From positions 310,001-374,000 of the forward strand of contig JAAMEZ010000036.1 in NCBI GenBank assembly GCA_013322215.1: a stretch of DNA of 64,000 bases, written 5' to 3'. Position 1 is the first letter of the stretch; every line of letters starts with the position of its first letter. Position numbers and translations under genes: made by a program. Of this stretch, positions 1-8,480 are shown in pieces. This DNA comes from Martinezella rhizogenes (GTDB lineage: Bacteria > Pseudomonadota > Alphaproteobacteria > Rhizobiales > Rhizobiaceae). The notes beneath the pieces are model-generated. The model saw nothing but the letters and a program-made list of their open reading frames with translations. It made no database searches and was not told the DNA's origin.

Positions 1-1
1 G

Positions 2-91
2 AAATTTCACCTCGGAAATCTGTTTCGCAAGCTGGGCTGTCATCGCCGCGCCGAAGCGATCCGGGCCGCGACCGCGCTCGGCTGGCTGTGA
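2..91 (+). CDS. LuxR-family regulator, C-terminal fragment
   Basis: The first 29 codons of the window, read in the frame starting at base 2, end in TGA. They give the C-terminal end of a GerE/LuxR-type helix-turn-helix: the recognition-helix tail (KFHLGNLFRKLG) followed by a short helix with RAEAIRAA. That layout matches the last 30 residues of LuxR-family response regulators. The gene begins outside the window, so its input domain and targets cannot be judged. It converges on the Na/Pi cotransporter gene, whose stop lies 17 bases away. Confidence 0.6.
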   Translation, partial: KFHLGNLFRKLGCHRRAEAIRAATALGWL

Positions 92-108
92 GACCGGCTA
101 TGGACGTT

Positions 109-1773
109 TCAGACCACGCTTGCCTTGTCGGCATCCTCCTGCAAGGCGCGGCTGGCACCGATATCTTCGGCACCCAGCACAGCATAGCCAATGCTGGCAA
201 AATGGGAATTGACGAGCTTGAGATCGCGCAACGTCGCAAGGAACAGGCCGCTTGAACCGAGCAGCACCGGATTGGCGCCACCAAGGCGAGCGAGATGCTC
301 CCTTGTCGCGCTCCGCTCGGCTTCGTTGAGGTGCCGTTTCGCATCGACGAGCTCCTGCGCCGAGCGCAGATCTTCCGTCGTCAAGGTCGACAGCGCCAAC
401 CGAAGGTCTGCCGCGACCTCGGCTTGCATGGTCTGCAGGGCGGCGTGGTCGGCCGCGTTGATCGTTCCCTCGGCTCGCCGCGTGATCTGCTCAAGGCAAC
501 GCTCAAGGATATCGCCAGCATGCCCGAGATTGACCGCGAATTCGATGACATCGGACAGGCGGCTGGCATCGCGATCGGTCAGCTCCGACGGCTCGAGCCG
601 GGCAAGATAGGCCTTGACGGCCTCATGCAGCATATCGAGTTCCCTGCCTAGCCGAATGGCTTGTGACGTCGCCTGCTTGTCGGGACGGGCGAGATCGGCC
701 GGAACCAGGCGAAGAAGCGCCTCGACCAGATCGCCCATGCGCAAGATCTCCCGCGCTGCGCTGGCAAGGGCGAGATAAGGCGTTTCCAGCACCGACTTGT
801 CCAGAAAGAGCGGGCGTGCCGCATCTCCCACCGGCTTGATCTTCTCGGGAAACAATTTGATCAATAGCGTCTGGGTCGGACCGAGCAGGCCGACGCAGGC
901 AATAGCCAGCGCAGCATTGAAGGCCAGATGGAAGTTCGCCAGCATCGATGCCGGGTCCGCCGTGTGCTTCTGCAGGATATCCGCAAGAGGCTGCAGAAAG
1001 GGCAAGACGACGATACAGCCGATCGCGCGGAACAGGAGATTGCCCATCGGCACGCGGCGGTTGGCCGGATTGGCCGCATTCGTTTCGAAGACCGGAGGCA
1101 GCGCACCACCGAGATTGGCACCAAGAACCAATGCAAGGCCAGCGGTCGGCGTCACGACGTTACCGGCGGCAAGACCTACCAGCAACAGCATCACGGCAAC
1201 GCTGGAATGCGCTGCGAATGTCAGCGCTACCGCCAGCAATATGTCGAGTACGGGATCGCCGGTAATCGCGTCAAGGATGCTTCGCAGCGCGGGCGCGGTG
1301 CTGACCGGCTGGATCGTCTGCACGAGATCATGCAGGGCAAGCAGCATCAAGCCAAGCCCGATGCCGACACGCCCGAGCTGGCGCACGCGCCCTTTCGGAC
1401 CACGCCTGAAGGCGACATAACCTGCAAGAAGCAGCAAGGGTGAGATGAAGGAGACATCGAAGGAGAGCGCCTTGACGATCAGTGCCGTGCCGACATTGGC
1501 GCCCAGCATGACCGCCAGAGCCGGCACGAGGGCGACCGCGCCACGTGCTGCAAAGGAGGTCACCATCATGACAGTCGCTGTGCTGCTCTGGAGCAGCATC
1601 GTCACACCCGCGCCGGCGGCAACGGCCACCAGGCGATTGCGCAGCGCACGGCCAAGAACGCGTCTCAGGTCGGAGCCGAAGGCCTTTTCAATGCCGCCTT
1701 GCACCATGCGCATTCCCCAGAGGAGAAGTGCGACATGCCCCATAAGTTCCAGGATGACGAGACTACCGGTCAT
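109..1773 (-). CDS. Na+/phosphate cotransporter (NptA/PhoU-domain type)
   Basis: A 554-residue inner-membrane protein of the Na/Pi cotransporter (SLC34-like) family. The N-terminal 310 residues hold two inverted Na_Pi_cotrans repeats with the family signatures LLQSSTATVMM (about residue 60) and a second serine-rich copy, AAHSSVAVMLL (about 187). The remaining 220 residues are cytoplasmic and PhoU-like, helical and charged. Members import phosphate with sodium or act as phosphate exporters; the direction cannot be read from sequence. It is the last gene of a minus-strand run, 70 bases downstream of a 52-aa ORF that has its own leader, so it may be co-transcribed with it. No strong Shine-Dalgarno is visible before the ATG at 1773, which would fit translation dependent on upstream context. 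Sodium coupling makes a link with the adjacent Mrp antiporter plausible but unproven. Confidence 0.88.
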   Translation of the reverse strand: MTGSLVILELMGHVALLLWGMRMVQGGIEKAFGSDLRRVLGRALRNRLVAVAAGAGVTMLLQSSTATVMMVTSFAARGAVALVPALAVMLGANVGTALIVKALSFDVSFISPLLLLAGYVAFRRGPKGRVRQLGRVGIGLGLMLLALHDLVQTIQPVSTAPALRSILDAITGDPVLDILLAVALTFAAHSSVAVMLLLVGLAAGNVVTPTAGLALVLGANLGGALPPVFETNAANPANRRVPMGNLLFRAIGCIVVLPFLQPLADILQKHTADPASMLANFHLAFNAALAIACVGLLGPTQTLLIKLFPEKIKPVGDAARPLFLDKSVLETPYLALASAAREILRMGDLVEALLRLVPADLARPDKQATSQAIRLGRELDMLHEAVKAYLARLEPSELTDRDASRLSDVIEFAVNLGHAGDILERCLEQITRRAEGTINAADHAALQTMQAEVAADLRLALSTLTTEDLRSAQELVDAKRHLNEAERSATREHLARLGGANPVLLGSSGLFLATLRDLKLVNSHFASIGYAVLGAEDIGASRALQEDADKASVV

Positions 1774-1842
1774 GACACGCTATCCGGTTGAAAATGAAAC
1801 CAATGCTAGTTGAATGCAGACGGCTCATGCCGCCGGAGATCG

Positions 1843-2001
1843 TCATTTTCGACGCGAGACGTTTCCGTTATGGCCGGGCTCCACCCATGCAGTAGGCAAT
1901 CGACCACACGCAAAAGTATCATGCCAATTGTGACAGCGAGATAACCGCGTTACGGCGCGCGGTGCATCGTTCATCGCAGCCAATTCGAAGATAGTGATCA
2001 T
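1843..2001 (-). CDS. Small ORF (52 aa) behind a hairpin-masked ribosome site
   Basis: ATG at 2001 is preceded, at 8 bases, by a full AGGAGG Shine-Dalgarno (2010-2015), the strongest such site in the region. The ORF encodes 52 residues starting MITIFELAAMNDA and ending in a basic tail; only the first 13 residues look protein-like. The rest is rich in R, H, W and C with no recognisable domain. It may therefore be a gene whose original 3' part was lost by frameshift, a regulatory ORF, or a true small protein. It is too short for most gene callers. nptA starts 70 bases downstream on the same strand. The ribosome site lies inside the hairpin listed at 2010-2043. Function unknown. Confidence 0.4.
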   Translation of the reverse strand: MITIFELAAMNDAPRAVTRLSRCHNWHDTFACGRLPTAWVEPGHNGNVSRRK

Positions 2002-2009
2002 GATGGAGA

Positions 2010-2043
2010 CCTCCTGGTTCGATGGTTGTTCGAAACCGGGAGG
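2010..2043 (-). promoter_or_regulatory. Shine-Dalgarno-sequestering hairpin
   Basis: Read on the minus strand, the arm CCTCCCGGTTTCGA (2043-2030) pairs with TCGAACCAGGAGG (2022-2010) around a 7-base loop, with one C-A mismatch and one bulged T. The 3' arm contains the AGGAGG that serves the ATG at 2001, so folding would hide the ribosome site completely. The 5' arm starts 12 bases after the stop codon of a 41-codon upstream ORF. This layout is that of a translational attenuator. The pairing is seen; regulation is inferred. Confidence 0.55.
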
Positions 2044-2055
2044 CCAGGCCGCGGA

Positions 2056-2181
2056 TCAACGCATGTGGCGTTGGCCTTTGCGGTCACATGGTCTGCCCGG
2101 GCATTGGGTGAGCACGGCGAACGCATCCGATAAGCGTCGACTGTCGGCTTCCGTGTGCTGGCGACTGGATCGCGGGTTCAT
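2056..2181 (-). CDS. Putative 41-aa leader peptide (upstream ORF)
   Basis: ATG at 2181 has an AGAGGA ribosome site 5 bases upstream. The peptide starts MNPRSSRQHTEADSRR and ends CPGRPCDRKGQRHMR: 41 residues, strongly basic near both ends, with two cysteines and CPGRP. Its stop codon (2056-2058) sits just before the 5' arm of the hairpin that masks the next ribosome site. That position, the good ribosome site and the short length suggest a leader peptide whose translation or stalling controls the downstream ORF. An ATG further upstream in the same frame (2265) would give 69 residues but has no ribosome site. Confidence 0.45.
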   Translation of the reverse strand: MNPRSSRQHTEADSRRLSDAFAVLTQCPGRPCDRKGQRHMR

Positions 2182-2253
2182 GTGGTCCTCTGTGATACTG
2201 CGTGCTTGACCGGAATCAGGCGTCCCGAAATGCAAGAGTTCAGGATGAGTTGC

Positions 2254-2281
2254 TCTATACGCCACTGCGTAGCAGGATCAA
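2254..2281 (-). promoter_or_regulatory. Candidate sigma-70-like promoter for the leader
   Basis: On the minus strand TTGATC (2281-2276) and TATAGA (2259-2254) are separated by 16 bases and lie about 75 bases upstream of the leader ATG. A perfect 12-base palindrome, ATACCATGGTAT, at 2285-2296 borders the -35 element and could be an operator. The rest of the 160 bases between mrpG and the leader ORF shows nothing else. The match is modest. Confidence 0.25.
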
Positions 2282-2341
2282 TCGATACCATGGTATAATC
2301 GGCTGAGCGCGGAACGAGCCCGCACCCGTGCAACCACTGCT

Positions 2342-2725
2342 CTATGGCATTGACTGCTCAGCCTCTGGCGGGCTCGAAGCCTGCTTTGGCGGGACGTTGC
2401 CGTTCTGCTCGGCACGATCGCGATGCAGCGCCGCACGAGCGAGCAGCATGAAGGTGACCGGCGTCGTGACCGTTACGAAAATGCCGATCAGCAGTTCATG
2501 AATAACGAGCGTCCGCGTTGCGATCGAAAAGAAGATCATCGATGCGATCATGATCGCACCGATACCGCCGCTCGTTCCGAGCGTCGGCGCGTGGATGCGC
2601 TCGTAGAATGTTCCAAGCCTCAGAAACCCGATCGCACCGACGAGCGTCAGGAAGGCGCCGACTACGAGAAGTCCGCCAACGGGGATCGCGGCCCAGAGAG
2701 GTATGTTTTCAAACGGCGTGCTCAT
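2342..2725 (-). CDS. mrpG: Mrp/Pha cation:proton antiporter subunit G
   Basis: 127 residues with three predicted membrane segments (about 15-37, 48-68, 72-95) and a polar C-terminal tail, as in MnhG/MrpG/PhaG. The glycine-rich first helix and the RLGTFYERIHAPTLG loop after it are typical of the family. It is the last gene of the mrp operon; its ATG overlaps the mrpF stop by 4 bases, so translation is coupled. Mrp antiporters are hetero-oligomers in the inner membrane that export Na+ (or K+ in the rhizobial Pha systems) in exchange for protons. The cation cannot be decided from this subunit. Confidence 0.93.
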   Translation of the reverse strand: MSTPFENIPLWAAIPVGGLLVVGAFLTLVGAIGFLRLGTFYERIHAPTLGTSGGIGAIMIASMIFFSIATRTLVIHELLIGIFVTVTTPVTFMLLARAALHRDRAEQNGNVPPKQASSPPEAEQSMP

Positions 2726-3003
2726 TCGATCACCTCGCCGCGCATCAGGAATTTTGCGAGTGCAACTGTTGCGACGAAGCCCAGCATGCCGATCACGAGC
2801 GCCGCCTCGAAATAAACGACGCGACCGGTGCCGATGCCGAAGGTCAACAGAAGCAGCATGGCGTTCACATAGAGCGTATCGAGCGCGATGATACGATCCT
2901 GCGCACGCGGACCGCGAAACATGCGAATGGAAGCGATCGCCATGGCCGCGACGATCATCAGCTGCGCAACCGCCACGGATATCTGGATGATCATGGCGCT
3001 CAT
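2722..3003 (-). CDS. mrpF: Mrp/Pha cation:proton antiporter subunit F
   Basis: 93 residues, three membrane helices, matching the MrpF/PhaF family in length and in the conserved RGPRAQDRIIALDTL loop between helices 1 and 2. It overlaps mrpE upstream and mrpG downstream by 4 bases each (ATGA junctions). It is a small integral part of the Mrp complex. Confidence 0.93.
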   Translation of the reverse strand: MSAMIIQISVAVAQLMIVAAMAIASIRMFRGPRAQDRIIALDTLYVNAMLLLLTFGIGTGRVVYFEAALVIGMLGFVATVALAKFLMRGEVIE

Positions 3004-3479
3004 GCGAATATCTCCATCAGCAGGCTTTCATAGCGATTGGCGACCGTGTCGCGCCATTGCGCCTCGTTTTCGAGATCGAGGACATGCAGCAGCACGGTAT
3101 TGTCGTTGGAATCATATTCCAGCCAGGCAGAGCCCGGCGTGCTGGTCAGGATAACGGCAAGCAGCGCCAGCGGAATCTGATCCCGCACCTTAAGCTCAAG
3201 GACCACAAAGCCCGGCGTCGTCTTGCGCGAGCGCCCTCTCAGGATGATCCAGGCTACTTCGGCGTTCGATTTCAAGACGTCGAAAACGACCCGGAAGAAG
3301 AGCTTGGGCAGCAAATACCATTTCCGCAGCCGCGGCTTTTCGGGCCGCAGCGATGCCATGCCCCAGGAGGCAAAGACCGCGACGATGATGCCGAGGATAA
3401 GCTGGCCAAGCGTGAAGCCGTTCAGCAGCAGCCACATCAGGATCAGGCTCAGCGCCAGAAGCGGGTAAGGCAGCATCAC
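3000..3479 (-). CDS. mrpE: Mrp/Pha cation:proton antiporter subunit E
   Basis: 159 residues: an N-terminal hydrophobic pair of segments (about 5-45) and a soluble C-terminal half containing TSTPGSAWLEYD, close to the TPGT-type turn conserved in MrpE/PhaE. Length is normal for the family (about 160). Four-base overlaps with mrpD and mrpF indicate translational coupling. In known Mrp complexes MrpE is needed for assembly and stability of the antiporter. Confidence 0.92.
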   Translation of the reverse strand: MMLPYPLLALSLILMWLLLNGFTLGQLILGIIVAVFASWGMASLRPEKPRLRKWYLLPKLFFRVVFDVLKSNAEVAWIILRGRSRKTTPGFVVLELKVRDQIPLALLAVILTSTPGSAWLEYDSNDNTVLLHVLDLENEAQWRDTVANRYESLLMEIFA

Positions 3480-5086
3480 AAGCCCTCCGCTTTTGCCGGA
3501 GCAACCACGGCATTACGGACGGCATCGACATAGACATTGGGGTCGCTGAGCGTGCGGATGGTCGCGTCCATGTACTGCATGACCGGACCGGCCCAGATGG
3601 TCAATGCAAGCGTCAATGCGAGCAGGCCCATGACCGGAAATATCTCGATGACGAGGACGCGGGGAACCGTGCCTTCCAGCGAACTCCAGAATGTGCGTAT
3701 GCCGGCCCGCGTCATGGCGATCAGGGCGGCAATGCCGGAGAGAATGACCAGCAGGATCAACGTCCAGACGGCGGCACTCGGCGGAATGCCGATCGCGCCG
3801 GTTCCCATCATGGCCGAGAGCATGGCGAATTTGGCAACGAAGCCGGAAAGCGGCGGCAGGCCGGCAAGCAGGATGCCGCAGGCGGCAAAGCAGATGCCGA
3901 GCATTGCCATGGTGCCGGGCATGGTGACGCCATCGCCTTCGGCCGGCTCCTTCTCCTCGGCATCGCCGTAGGCTTCCATGGTGACGGCGAGAACGCTGGC
4001 GCCGGCGTCCTGTCCGCGCTCGACGAGCTCGATCAGCATGAAGAAGGCGCTTATCGTCAGCGTCGAACTGACGAGATACATCAGCGCGCCGGACGAGATG
4101 GAACCATCATTGATACCGATCACCATCAGCAGCGTGCCGGACGAGACCAGCACCGAAAAGCCGGCCAGCCGGCCAAGCGCCTGCGATGCCAGCACACCGA
4201 CCGTTCCAAAGATCAGCGTTGCCATGCCGCCATAGAGAAGCACGGTCGCACCGAAGCCGGCGGATGGCCCGGTACTGAACAGAAGCATGGTCAGCCGCAG
4301 GATGACATAGATGCCGAGCTTGCTGAGGATCGCGAATATGCCTGCGACAGGCGCGGAAGCCGCGCTATAGGCCGTCGGCAACCAGAAACAGAGCGGCCAC
4401 ATGCCGGCCTTGATGAGGAATGCAATGCCGAGCACGCCGGCGCCCGCCTGCATCAGCATGCGGCGATCGGCCGACATTTCCGGGATGCGGACCGCCAGAT
4501 CCGCCATGTTCAGCGTTCCCGCCGTGCCATAGATTAAGCTGACACCGATGAGGAAGAGCAGCGCCGCCGCAAGGTTGACGGCAATGTAATGCATACCCGC
4601 CTTGACCCTGAGCGGCCCCGAGCCGTGCAGCAGAAGGCCGTAGGACGCGGCCAGCATAACTTCGAAGAAGACGAAGAGGTTGAAGAGATCACCCGTCAGG
4701 AAGGCGCCGTTGACGCCCATCAAGAGCAGCTGGAACATGGTATGGAAATGGGCGCCGACCGCATGCCAGCGCGCCAGCGAGAATATCAGCGCGGCAACGG
4801 CAACGATGGATGTCAGCAGCAGCATGAGTGCAGACAACCCATCGAGCACGAGCACGATGCCGAAGGGCGCGCTCCAGTTTCCAAGTAGATAGGCGCGTTC
4901 CTGGCTGGGCGACCCGCCTTCGGCACGGAAGAGCGCAAGTGCAATGCCCACCAGCAAGAGTGTTGCAGCGAGGCTGATGAGCGCCTTCAGCGTGCGCGAA
5001 CGCTCGTCGATGAACACAAGCAGCGCGCCCGCAACAAGAGGGACGAGGATCGGCGCAATGATGAGATGGTGCGACCAGCCTGTCAT
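3476..5086 (-). CDS. mrpD: Mrp/Pha cation:proton antiporter subunit D
   Basis: 536 residues with about 14 membrane helices, homologous to the NuoL/M/N proton-channel subunits of complex I (Proton_antipo_M family). Visible family features are the conserved glutamate in helix 5 (NLFVFFEVMLAASYGLL) and the lysine region KAGMWPLCFWLPTAYSAA near residue 226. With MrpA it forms the ion path. A cytoplasmic loop (about 370-390) rich in E and D (YGDAEEKEPAEGDG) is longer than in many homologues. It lies in the mrpABCDEFG operon and overlaps its neighbours by 4 bases. Confidence 0.95.
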   Translation of the reverse strand: MTGWSHHLIIAPILVPLVAGALLVFIDERSRTLKALISLAATLLLVGIALALFRAEGGSPSQERAYLLGNWSAPFGIVLVLDGLSALMLLLTSIVAVAALIFSLARWHAVGAHFHTMFQLLLMGVNGAFLTGDLFNLFVFFEVMLAASYGLLLHGSGPLRVKAGMHYIAVNLAAALLFLIGVSLIYGTAGTLNMADLAVRIPEMSADRRMLMQAGAGVLGIAFLIKAGMWPLCFWLPTAYSAASAPVAGIFAILSKLGIYVILRLTMLLFSTGPSAGFGATVLLYGGMATLIFGTVGVLASQALGRLAGFSVLVSSGTLLMVIGINDGSISSGALMYLVSSTLTISAFFMLIELVERGQDAGASVLAVTMEAYGDAEEKEPAEGDGVTMPGTMAMLGICFAACGILLAGLPPLSGFVAKFAMLSAMMGTGAIGIPPSAAVWTLILLVILSGIAALIAMTRAGIRTFWSSLEGTVPRVLVIEIFPVMGLLALTLALTIWAGPVMQYMDATIRTLSDPNVYVDAVRNAVVAPAKAEGL

Positions 5087-5421
5087 TTCCGGTCGCTCCT
5101 TCCATCAACGTGATCCGTACCGGTCAGGCCGCGCGAGGCAAGCAGCACGACGAGGAACAGGGCCGTCGTCGCAAAGCCGATAACGATCGCCGTCAGCACC
5201 AGGGCTTGCGGCACCGGGTCTGCCAGAGCACGCGTCGCCGCGCCATCGCCAAGCAATGGCGGCACATTCGTCTTCACGCCACCGACGCCAAAGATGAAGA
5301 GGTTGACGGAATAGGAGAGCAACGACAACCCGACAATGACCTGATAGGTGCGCGGACGCAGGATCAGCCAGACGCCGCAAGCCGTCATCACACCGATCGC
5401 AATGGACAAGATGAGTTCCAT
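5083..5421 (-). CDS. mrpC: Mrp/Pha cation:proton antiporter subunit C
   Basis: 112 residues, three membrane helices, homologous to NuoK. The start is the ATG at 5419-5421, whose A is shared with the TGA of mrpA. An open frame continues upstream to 5721 but that part is out-of-frame mrpA sequence. Family features include YQVIVGLSLLSYSVNLFIF in helix 2 and the DPVPQALVLTAIVIGFA stretch opening helix 3. It overlaps mrpD by 4 bases. Role: membrane core subunit of the Mrp complex. Confidence 0.94.
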   Translation of the reverse strand: MELILSIAIGVMTACGVWLILRPRTYQVIVGLSLLSYSVNLFIFGVGGVKTNVPPLLGDGAATRALADPVPQALVLTAIVIGFATTALFLVVLLASRGLTGTDHVDGRSDRK

Positions 5422-8309
5422 CAATCCCCCTTTGCCTTGTCGGCATCGAGCGCGCGCAGGCGGTTGATACGGATCGACTGGTGTGCGAGTGCCACGAGGA
5501 TCAGAACCGTGGATCCCACGACAAGCAGGAAAACGCCGAGGTCGAAGAGCAACGCGCTTGCCGCCGGCACCTTGCCGATCAACGGTAGGTCCAGATACTG
5601 GAAATGCGAGGTGAGGAATGGATAGCCGAAGAACCAGGCACCGATACCCGTCGCCGTCGCGATCAAGAGCCCGGCGCCCATCCACCGCAGCGGCAGGATG
5701 CGGATGCGATCCTCCGCCCAACGCGTGCCGCCGGCCAGATATTGCAGCAGGAAGGCGATCGAGAGCGTCAAGCCGGCCGAGAAGCCGCCGCCCGGCGCAT
5801 CATGCCCCCGCATGAAGATATAGACCGACAAGGCGATCACAAAGGGGAACATCCACTGCATGATGACAGACGGTACGAGCAGATAATCGCGCACGGTATC
5901 GCCTGCCGAACGCTCTGGACGCTCTTCGTCGAAACGGTTCTGTATTCGCTGCTGTTCCGGCATCTCCATGCTGTCGGGTGCAGGGCGGAAACGACGCAGC
6001 AGCGCATAGACGGTCAAGGCGACGACACCGAGAACGGCGATTTCGCCCAGGGTGTCGAAGCCACGGAAGTCGACCAGGATGACGTTGACGACGTTGCGGC
6101 CGCCGCCCTTCGAATAGGCGTTTTCGAGGAAGTAATTCGCAATGGCGTCGGGCACCGGCATGGTCATGACGGCGTAGGAAATGAACATCATGCCGACGCC
6201 GCAGATGACGGCCAGCGCCAGATCGCGGAAGCGACGGAAACGAGCGCGCAGATCGACCGTATCGTCGATCCCCTCTGTCCGCTTCGGCAGCCAGCGCAAG
6301 CCCAGCAGGATGAGAACCGTCGTGACGATCTCGACGAGAAGCTGAGTAATCGCGAGATCCGGCGCCGACAGCCAGATGAAGGTCATGCAGACGATCAAGC
6401 CGACGCCACCCAGCATCACCAAGGAAGCAAGCCGGTGATATTTGGCAAAGAAGGCAGTGCCGATCGCAAGGCAAATGCCAATCGCCCAGACCGCAGCGAA
6501 GACCGGATCGGCGCCCAGGAAGGAAAAGTGCTTGGCTTCGAAACCGGACAAGTAAAGCGGCAGCAGGCCGGCAGCAAACCCTGTCACGACGACCCAGCGA
6601 AGCTGCGGCTGCAGCTTGCGCGTGCCGATCCGCTTTTCGGCGGTTCTCGCCCAGTGCCAGGAGACTTCGACCAGCACCCGCTCGAAGATACGCTGCCCCT
6701 TGAGGCGCCGGAAAATCGGCGGTCCGTCGTCGCATCGCGACAGGTAATCCTTGAAGACGAAATAGAAAACCGTCCCGCCGACCAATGCGATGATGCTCAT
6801 GACGAGCGGCAGATTGAAGCCGTGCCAAAGCGAAAGGCTGTATTGCGGCGTATCGGCATCGAGAACGCTGACGACGGCCGCATGCAGGAAGGGTGCCACC
6901 GAAAGCGCCGGAACAATGCCGACGACCAGGCACACGACAACGAGGAGCTCGATCGGGAAGCGCATCCAGCGCGGCGGCTCATGCGGCTTGGCGATCGGCA
7001 GATCGGTCGGCGCCGGTCCGAAGAACACAGTCTGAATGAAGCGCAGCGAATAGGCGACGCTGAAGGCGCTTGCGAGCGTCGCCACATAGGGCAGCATGCG
7101 ATCGAGAATGGAATCGGCATGGGTTTCGATCGCTTCGGCGAAGAACATTTCCTTCGACAGGAAGCCATTGAGCAGCGGCACGCCGGCCATGGCGGCACTC
7201 GCAACGATCGCCAGCGCCCCGGTGAACGGCATATAGCGGAACAGGCCACTCAGACGGCGCATGTCGCGCGTGCCGGTCTCGTGATCGATGATGCCGGCCG
7301 CCATGAACAGAGACGCCTTGAAGGTCGCGTGGTTCAGCATGTGGAAGATGGCGGCAACCGTCGCAAGCGGGCTGCCAAGGCTGAGCAAGGTGGTGATGAG
7401 GCCGAGATGGCTGATCGTCGAGTAAGCGAACAGCCCTTTGAGATCCTGCTGGAACATCGCGAAATAGGCGCCGAGCAGCAGCGTGATGATGCCGGCGGCC
7501 CCGACGATGTAGAACCACTCGTTGGTGCCGGCGAGAACCGGCCAGAAGCGCGCAAGCAGGAAAACGCCTGCTTTCACCAGTGTCGCCGAATGCAGATAGG
7601 CGGAAACGGGCGTCGGCGCCGCCATCGCGTTCGGAAGCCAGAAATGGAAGGGAAACTGCGCGCTCTTCGTCAGCGCGCCAAGCAGGATAAGTATCAGCGC
7701 GGGCAGGTAGAGCGGATGATTGCGGATGATATCGCCGGACGCCAGGATCTTGTCCAGATCATAGCTCCCGACGATATGACCGAGCAGGATCAGCCCGATC
7801 AGCAGGCAGAAGCCGCCGATCCCCGTGATCGTCAGCGCCATGCGGGCGCCGTCGCGGGCGGCTGCGGTGTTGTGCCAGTAGCTGATCAGCAGGAAGGAGA
7901 AAATGCTGGTCAGCTCCCAGAATATCGAGAGCAGGATGACATTGCCCGACAGCACGATGCCAAGCATCGCTCCCATGAAGGCAAGCAGGAAGGAAAAGAA
8001 GCGAGGAACGGGGTCCTCTTCCGACATATAGTAGCGGGCGTAGACGATGACGAGAAAGCCGATGGCGGTGATGACGAGCGAAAACAGCCAGGCAAAACCA
8101 TCCAGCCTGAGGCTGAAATCAAGCCCGAGCTGTGGCAGCCATTCTATGTTATAACGGACGACGCCACCGTCCTTGACGGCAGGATAGAAGCTTGCGGAAA
8201 TCAACAGCGCCAGAAATGTGACAGCCCCGGCGATCCAGGCCGGACCGCGCCGCGACTGCGTGCGCAAGAGGCATACGGAAAGAAGACTTCCGATAAACGG
8301 CAGAGCCAA
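5421..8309 (-). CDS. mrpA: Mrp/Pha antiporter subunit A fused to subunit B (PhaAB type)
   Basis: 962 residues. Residues 1-500 are the NuoL-like antiporter module, with FWELTSIFSFLLISYWH (conserved glutamate) and KSAQFPFHFWLPNAMAAPTPVSAYLHSATLVKAG-type motif region near 215-245. Then come the MrpA C-terminal domains, and the last 140 residues are an MrpB domain (MRGHDAPGGGFSAGL near 832). Fusion of A and B is the rhizobial PhaAB arrangement, and no separate mrpB exists here. It is the first gene of the operon. The annotated start is a TTG at 8309; upstream in frame to the next stop there is no ATG, GTG or other TTG, and homology suggests about five to ten more residues (a hydrophobic FILAL) before it, so the true start may be a rare codon such as ATT at 8319. 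Confidence 0.93.
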   Translation of the reverse strand: MALPFIGSLLSVCLLRTQSRRGPAWIAGAVTFLALLISASFYPAVKDGGVVRYNIEWLPQLGLDFSLRLDGFAWLFSLVITAIGFLVIVYARYYMSEEDPVPRFFSFLLAFMGAMLGIVLSGNVILLSIFWELTSIFSFLLISYWHNTAAARDGARMALTITGIGGFCLLIGLILLGHIVGSYDLDKILASGDIIRNHPLYLPALILILLGALTKSAQFPFHFWLPNAMAAPTPVSAYLHSATLVKAGVFLLARFWPVLAGTNEWFYIVGAAGIITLLLGAYFAMFQQDLKGLFAYSTISHLGLITTLLSLGSPLATVAAIFHMLNHATFKASLFMAAGIIDHETGTRDMRRLSGLFRYMPFTGALAIVASAAMAGVPLLNGFLSKEMFFAEAIETHADSILDRMLPYVATLASAFSVAYSLRFIQTVFFGPAPTDLPIAKPHEPPRWMRFPIELLVVVCLVVGIVPALSVAPFLHAAVVSVLDADTPQYSLSLWHGFNLPLVMSIIALVGGTVFYFVFKDYLSRCDDGPPIFRRLKGQRIFERVLVEVSWHWARTAEKRIGTRKLQPQLRWVVVTGFAAGLLPLYLSGFEAKHFSFLGADPVFAAVWAIGICLAIGTAFFAKYHRLASLVMLGGVGLIVCMTFIWLSAPDLAITQLLVEIVTTVLILLGLRWLPKRTEGIDDTVDLRARFRRFRDLALAVICGVGMMFISYAVMTMPVPDAIANYFLENAYSKGGGRNVVNVILVDFRGFDTLGEIAVLGVVALTVYALLRRFRPAPDSMEMPEQQRIQNRFDEERPERSAGDTVRDYLLVPSVIMQWMFPFVIALSVYIFMRGHDAPGGGFSAGLTLSIAFLLQYLAGGTRWAEDRIRILPLRWMGAGLLIATATGIGAWFFGYPFLTSHFQYLDLPLIGKVPAASALLFDLGVFLLVVGSTVLILVALAHQSIRINRLRALDADKAKGD

Positions 8310-8441
8310 AAGTGCTAGAATGAAAACAGGCTCGCCAGTTATCCCAAAACGTCATTCCTTCGTTTAGCCGGATCACGCCAGACTGCCACGACGGCAAAAC
8401 CCCTAGAAATCCGGTATATTATGTCCTATATGATAGATATC

Positions 8442-8454
8442 GCCCAATATGGGC
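8442..8454. promoter_or_regulatory. Inverted repeat upstream of the XRE regulator
   Basis: GCCCA-ATA-TGGGC lies 27 bases before the chosen ATG of the XRE-type gene, in the 171-base divergent gap between it and the mrp operon. An autoregulatory operator is plausible. AT-rich TATATTATG at 8415-8423 could be part of a promoter. No direct evidence of binding. Confidence 0.25.
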
Positions 8455-8480
8455 AGCTTCGAACCCTGCGTCAAGGTAAG

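Noticed and set aside
5604..8318. A 904-codon open frame on the plus strand
   Set aside because: It lies antisense to mrpA, its product is rich in R, Q, D and H without hydrophobic structure, and the minus-strand frame encodes a clear MrpAB protein.
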